From assembly GCA_033220425.1 (NCBI GenBank), contig CM065649.1, positions 4,588,001-4,652,000 of the forward strand: a stretch of 64,000 nucleotides of DNA. Direction: 5' to 3'. The translations under genes and the position numbers were made by a program. The DNA is from Lepraria neglecta (Eukaryota; Ascomycota; Lecanoromycetes; Lecanorales; Stereocaulaceae). The notes under the pieces are model-generated. The model saw only the letters and a list, made by a program, of their open reading frames with translations. It was not told the origin of the DNA and ran no database searches. Shown here piece after piece: positions 60,763 to 64,000 of the stretch; position 1 is the stretch's first letter; every line of letters starts with the position of its first letter.

Positions 60763-62568
60763 ATGGCGAAGAGGGCCAGAGTGTATGGGAAGCAGAGGAT
60801 CAATGACCTGAGTGCCGGCTTACGGGATTTGAACATCGCTTCGCCTGCCAAAGGTACGGTTTCCATTCTGGATTCTCTATTCCATGGCTTACGTCTCTAA
60901 AGCAAATCCTCGCGACCGTCATGCGTTTGCCGAAGTCTCTCGCAACACGCGGTCCCGCCGCCAGGACGAAGCTGACAGTGAGTCGGGCAAGGATGTTTCC
61001 GATAAGGAGAATGCGACACCTGTGACACATAGTACGCAATTGTCTGGCTCAACTGTGAAGGATCTAGTCGCTGAGAATGTACTAGTATACTCGGCTGTCC
61101 CTGTTGATGTTGAAAAGCTCGGAAAGCCTCTGATCGGAAAGCGTCATCTTGCCTGTGAAGTCATCAAAAAACATCGTGCGGTCAGAGCACTCACGTCCCT
61201 TGATTCAGTAAAGAACGAAGTCGAAAGTACGGTAGCTTGGTTCAAGACCCAGGCCGAGAATCTCCATATTGAGAAGGTTGCAGAAGGCAGCTACGCGTCA
61301 ATCTTGCGAATGCGATTGAAGACGGATCCAGATGAATACTCGATCTGGAAAATGATGCCGATCAAGCCCAAGAACGCGGAAGGACCTATGTACATCGACC
61401 AAACCATCATCGAGGATGCCATTGCGGAAGTCAGAACTTCGTCACGGATGAGCGAATTTCCCGGTTTTGTGGAGGTGCGAACGAAAGGTGTACGAGTCCT
61501 TCAAGGGATAATTCCACCAGTACTCCAACGAGTCTTTGCTGCTTGGGAGGAAGCAAACCAACTAGAAGCAAGCAGTTATGAGTACTCGGAAGACCAATAC
61601 TGGCTCTTGGTTGAGATGTCTGATGCAGGCACCGATCTTGAAGTGCTATTGAAGAATGGCTTTCCAGATGGAACCCGCTTGAACAAGAGAACGGCGGGCG
61701 CCCGATTGACTCCTTATCAGACTTGTACGTACTTTTCGGAGCGTTTTGTTCCCAACTAGGATCATTGTCTGAGCCATGAGACCCATTGCGGGAGCAATAA
61801 CTCAGGCTGTGCTCCCTAGACATGTCCCACAACTCCTTTCCTCTGTCCATAACGAGGAAGGCTGACTCCGAAATGTGCGTAGGGGACATATTTTGGGGTG
61901 TAGCGGAGGCACTCGCGGCCGGCGAGGAGCATGCGGAATTCGAACACCGCGACCTCCATCTAAACAACATCTGCATCAAGCGAAAGGCAAGCACATCTGC
62001 CGACGACTCGAACACGACACAAGTGCCGTTTAACATCAATCGGTACACGGATCTTGAAGCCACACTGATCGACTACACGCTGTCACGGGCAGTTATCGAA
62101 GAAGACGAGGTTCTCGCAAACTCGATGCAAGAGCCGGGGCTGTTCAATCAAGAAAGCAAAGCCAAGAACAAACGCGAAGCCGAGAACGACCAGCATCAGT
62201 ACGAGACATACGATCGTATGCGTGAACTTGTAGAGGGTAGCTCCCGGGATCGACCAAAGCATTTGGACACAGCCACGCTCTGGAAGAGATACGTCCCTGA
62301 GACAAACTTGCTGTGGCTGCACCATCTTCTGTTCATCCTCCTTAGAGATACACAGAAATGCCGGACGGTTCACATGGATTACATTCAGGACAAATTAGTC
62401 AGAACTTTGGTTACAATCCGTGATGATTTGGATCCCAAGAAGGTTGATGACTGGGTGTACAGATCCGCTAAAGATCTAGTGAACGAGGAACGCGCTGCGG
62501 AAGTGGAGAGGAGAGCGTTCTCTAGAGAGGGAATTGGAAGGTATTGCGACATGATACCCCGGCATTAG
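60763..62568 (+). CDS. hrk1: Haspin-type serine/threonine kinase
   Basis: Exons 60763..60853, 60903..61724 and 61883..62568 give 532 residues. The N-terminus MAKRARVYGKQRIND is basic and typical of fungal haspins. Kinase features are the Gly-rich EGSYASIL, the Lys in IWKMMPIK, WDIFWGVAEALA built by the second splice, EFEHRDLHLNNICI (HRD) and LIDYTLSRA, with DYT replacing DFG as in all haspins. The C-terminal lobe has LWLHHLLFILL. Haspin phosphorylates histone H3 at Thr3 in mitosis and thereby recruits the chromosomal passenger complex to centromeres. The second intron (158 bases) is the longer one; both joins keep frame. Confidence 0.95.
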
Positions 62569-62990
62569 AGATGGAGTTCAGGGAATCAAAGATGCATTAC
62601 AAAGTACTATGGCCGTAGCATGGACCAACGTACTAGCGATTTTATCAGCAAAATTTTCTGGCAAAGCCCCTCTACTTTGTCCCAAACATGAGCGTACCAA
62701 GACCCAGAAGACGTCATACACAGCAAAGACCAGGTCGAATAGTGGACCAAGCTTGTAATCATTTGAGTAAGCACTTCCAAGCGTTCTTTGAGAAGCACTA
62801 TTCTGGCCAGGCATCTGCCACTAGCGTATTCTGCACCTCGCGACATTCCGCTGTCAGCGTCACGACACCAGAGACATCTGCAAACATATCATCAGACATC
62901 TTTAAACTCCTCTCACCATGAGAGAACCCCTCTTTACAAAACCGCCTTGAAATCTGGCCGACCCAGCAGCTCCTACAGCAATAATACAAC
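62569..62990. other. Intergenic; nothing recognised
   Basis: 422 bases holding the haspin 3' flank and the promoter of the ENT transporter gene. Confidence 0.35.
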
Positions 62991-64000
62991 ATGGACCGCC
63001 TCCGCAAAGCGCTCAACCAGCAGCCCTCCTCGCCTGCCTACGAACCTCTGGACAATGATCCCGATGGCGATACTACCCATCGAAAGGCGCCGCATCACCG
63101 CTTCTCATGGCTCGAGTACTCCATTTTCCTCCTCCTCGGCATCTCTATGCTATGGGCATGGTAAGCTCCTCCCTCCCCACCCTCCCACAACTATCTATCT
63201 AATCGCCCTAATAGGAATATGTTCCTCGCCGCCTCCCCCTACTTCCAGCACCGCTTTCGGACCTCGCCCTCCCTCCTCACCTCATTCCCCTCAGCCCTTA
63301 TCTCCGTCTCCTGCATCACGAACCTCGTCTCCATGCTCCTTCTCACGCACCTCCAATCGCGCGCCAATTATCCCAATCGCATCATCCTCTCTCTAATCCT
63401 CAACATCGTCGCATTCACCCTCTTGGCTCTCTCGACTGTCATGTTCCGAGGTGTCTCACCGGGCGTCTACTTCGGCTTTCTCATGGCCATCGTCTTTACG
63501 GCTAGTTTGGCAGCGGGGTTTTGTCAGAACGGTGTCTTTGCCTACGTGTCTGGCTTTGGGGTAGGGGAGTATACGCAGGCTATCATGACTGGACAAGGCG
63601 TGGCTGGTGTGCTGCCATGCATAGCACAGATCGTCTCGGTGCTGTCTGTCAACGAGCCAGATGCTGATGCAGGAAAAGATGGGGGAACAGTCCCACAAGA
63701 GAGTGGGAAGTCTGCCTTCGCATACTTCCTCACCGCTACGGCTGTTTCGGTGGCTGCACTACTCGCCTTCTTTCTCCTCTTACGAAGGCATCTGGATGCT
63801 AGCACAGAGGCCAAATCCCCCATCTCAGACGCAGACGACTCGGAACATCCAACCCCACGGAAGGTAGTGGGCATGTGGACTCTCTTCAAAAAACTCCACT
63901 ACCTCGCCGCCGCCGTCTTTCTTACATTCGCCATCACAATGGTCTTCCCAGTCTTCACACAGCAAATCACCAGCGTCCGCCCCGCAGACACAGCACCACG
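62991..64000 (+). CDS. Equilibrative nucleoside transporter (ENT/FUN26-like), 3' part outside window
   Basis: Exon 1 is 62991..63160; exon 2 runs from 63215 to beyond the window end. About 315 residues are visible. After an acidic cytosolic leader, helix 1 reads FSWLEYSIFLLLGISMLWAWNMFLAASPYFQ, the ENT signature around the Trp-Asn pair completed by splicing. Further helices follow, with AAGFCQNGVFAYVSGFGVGEYTQ and IMTGQGVAGVLPCIAQ, conserved in ENT members. A loop with acidic residues (about 245-270) lies between helices 6 and 7. Fungal FUN26-type ENTs move nucleosides across the vacuolar or plasma membrane. Confidence 0.92.

Noticed and set aside
60522-60806. Small gene overlapping the haspin start
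   Set aside because: GTG start and overlap with the well-supported haspin exon in another frame; its protein-like look is not enough.

Overview
The window looks like nuclear DNA of a filamentous ascomycete (Pezizomycotina). Genes are dense, on both strands, and cut by many short GT-AG introns (about 45-220 bases) with CTAAC/CTGAC-like branch sites. Several families are fungal: the ERMES subunit Mdm34, HeLo-like and SesB-like cell-death domains, a DUF6601-like membrane protein and VIT/vWA proteins. I cannot place it to class. Exon models were joined by hand; for most intron-containing genes the summed exon length is a multiple of three and the joined protein matches its family.

Layout. 0-4 kb: HeLo-like/pseudokinase/trypsin-like fusion. 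4.4-12.8 kb: housekeeping block with Mediator Med20, annexin, NOSIP-like RING protein, tafazzin and a phosphate transporter. 13.4-17.1 kb: NLR-type protein (SesB-like hydrolase, NACHT, PH-like tail). 17.4-21.4 kb: DUF6601-like membrane protein and a decayed charged-repeat gene. 21.5-24.2 kb: MDM34 and a DUF952 protein. 24.2-27.3 kb: a gene-poor stretch with an exact 77-bp direct repeat carrying a tRNA-like T arm, then a decayed secreted-protein gene. 27.9-34.8 kb: GH47 mannosidase and two conserved proteins of unknown role. 36.3-42.3 kb: arginyl-tRNA synthetase and a VIT/vWA protein with a histone H3-tail-like tract. 42.8-48.8 kb: three broken genes (sulfhydrylase-like PLP enzyme, MFS transporter, UstYa-like protein). 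49.9-54.1 kb: intact SesB-NACHT-ankyrin NLR. 54.4-64 kb: CCDC47 homologue, COX7-like subunit, PPR-like mitochondrial protein, haspin kinase and the start of an ENT nucleoside transporter.

Two themes stand out. Three non-self-recognition or programmed-cell-death type proteins with different architectures lie within 54 kb, among five decaying genes. Separately, the VIT/vWA protein at 39.3-42.3 kb carries about 30 residues that match the histone H3 N-terminal tail at 22 positions, yet five of its six lysines are replaced, three by methionine, including the K27M position. I rate this the most interesting signal in the window. Haspin, the kinase of H3 Thr3, is encoded 18 kb away; that may be coincidence.
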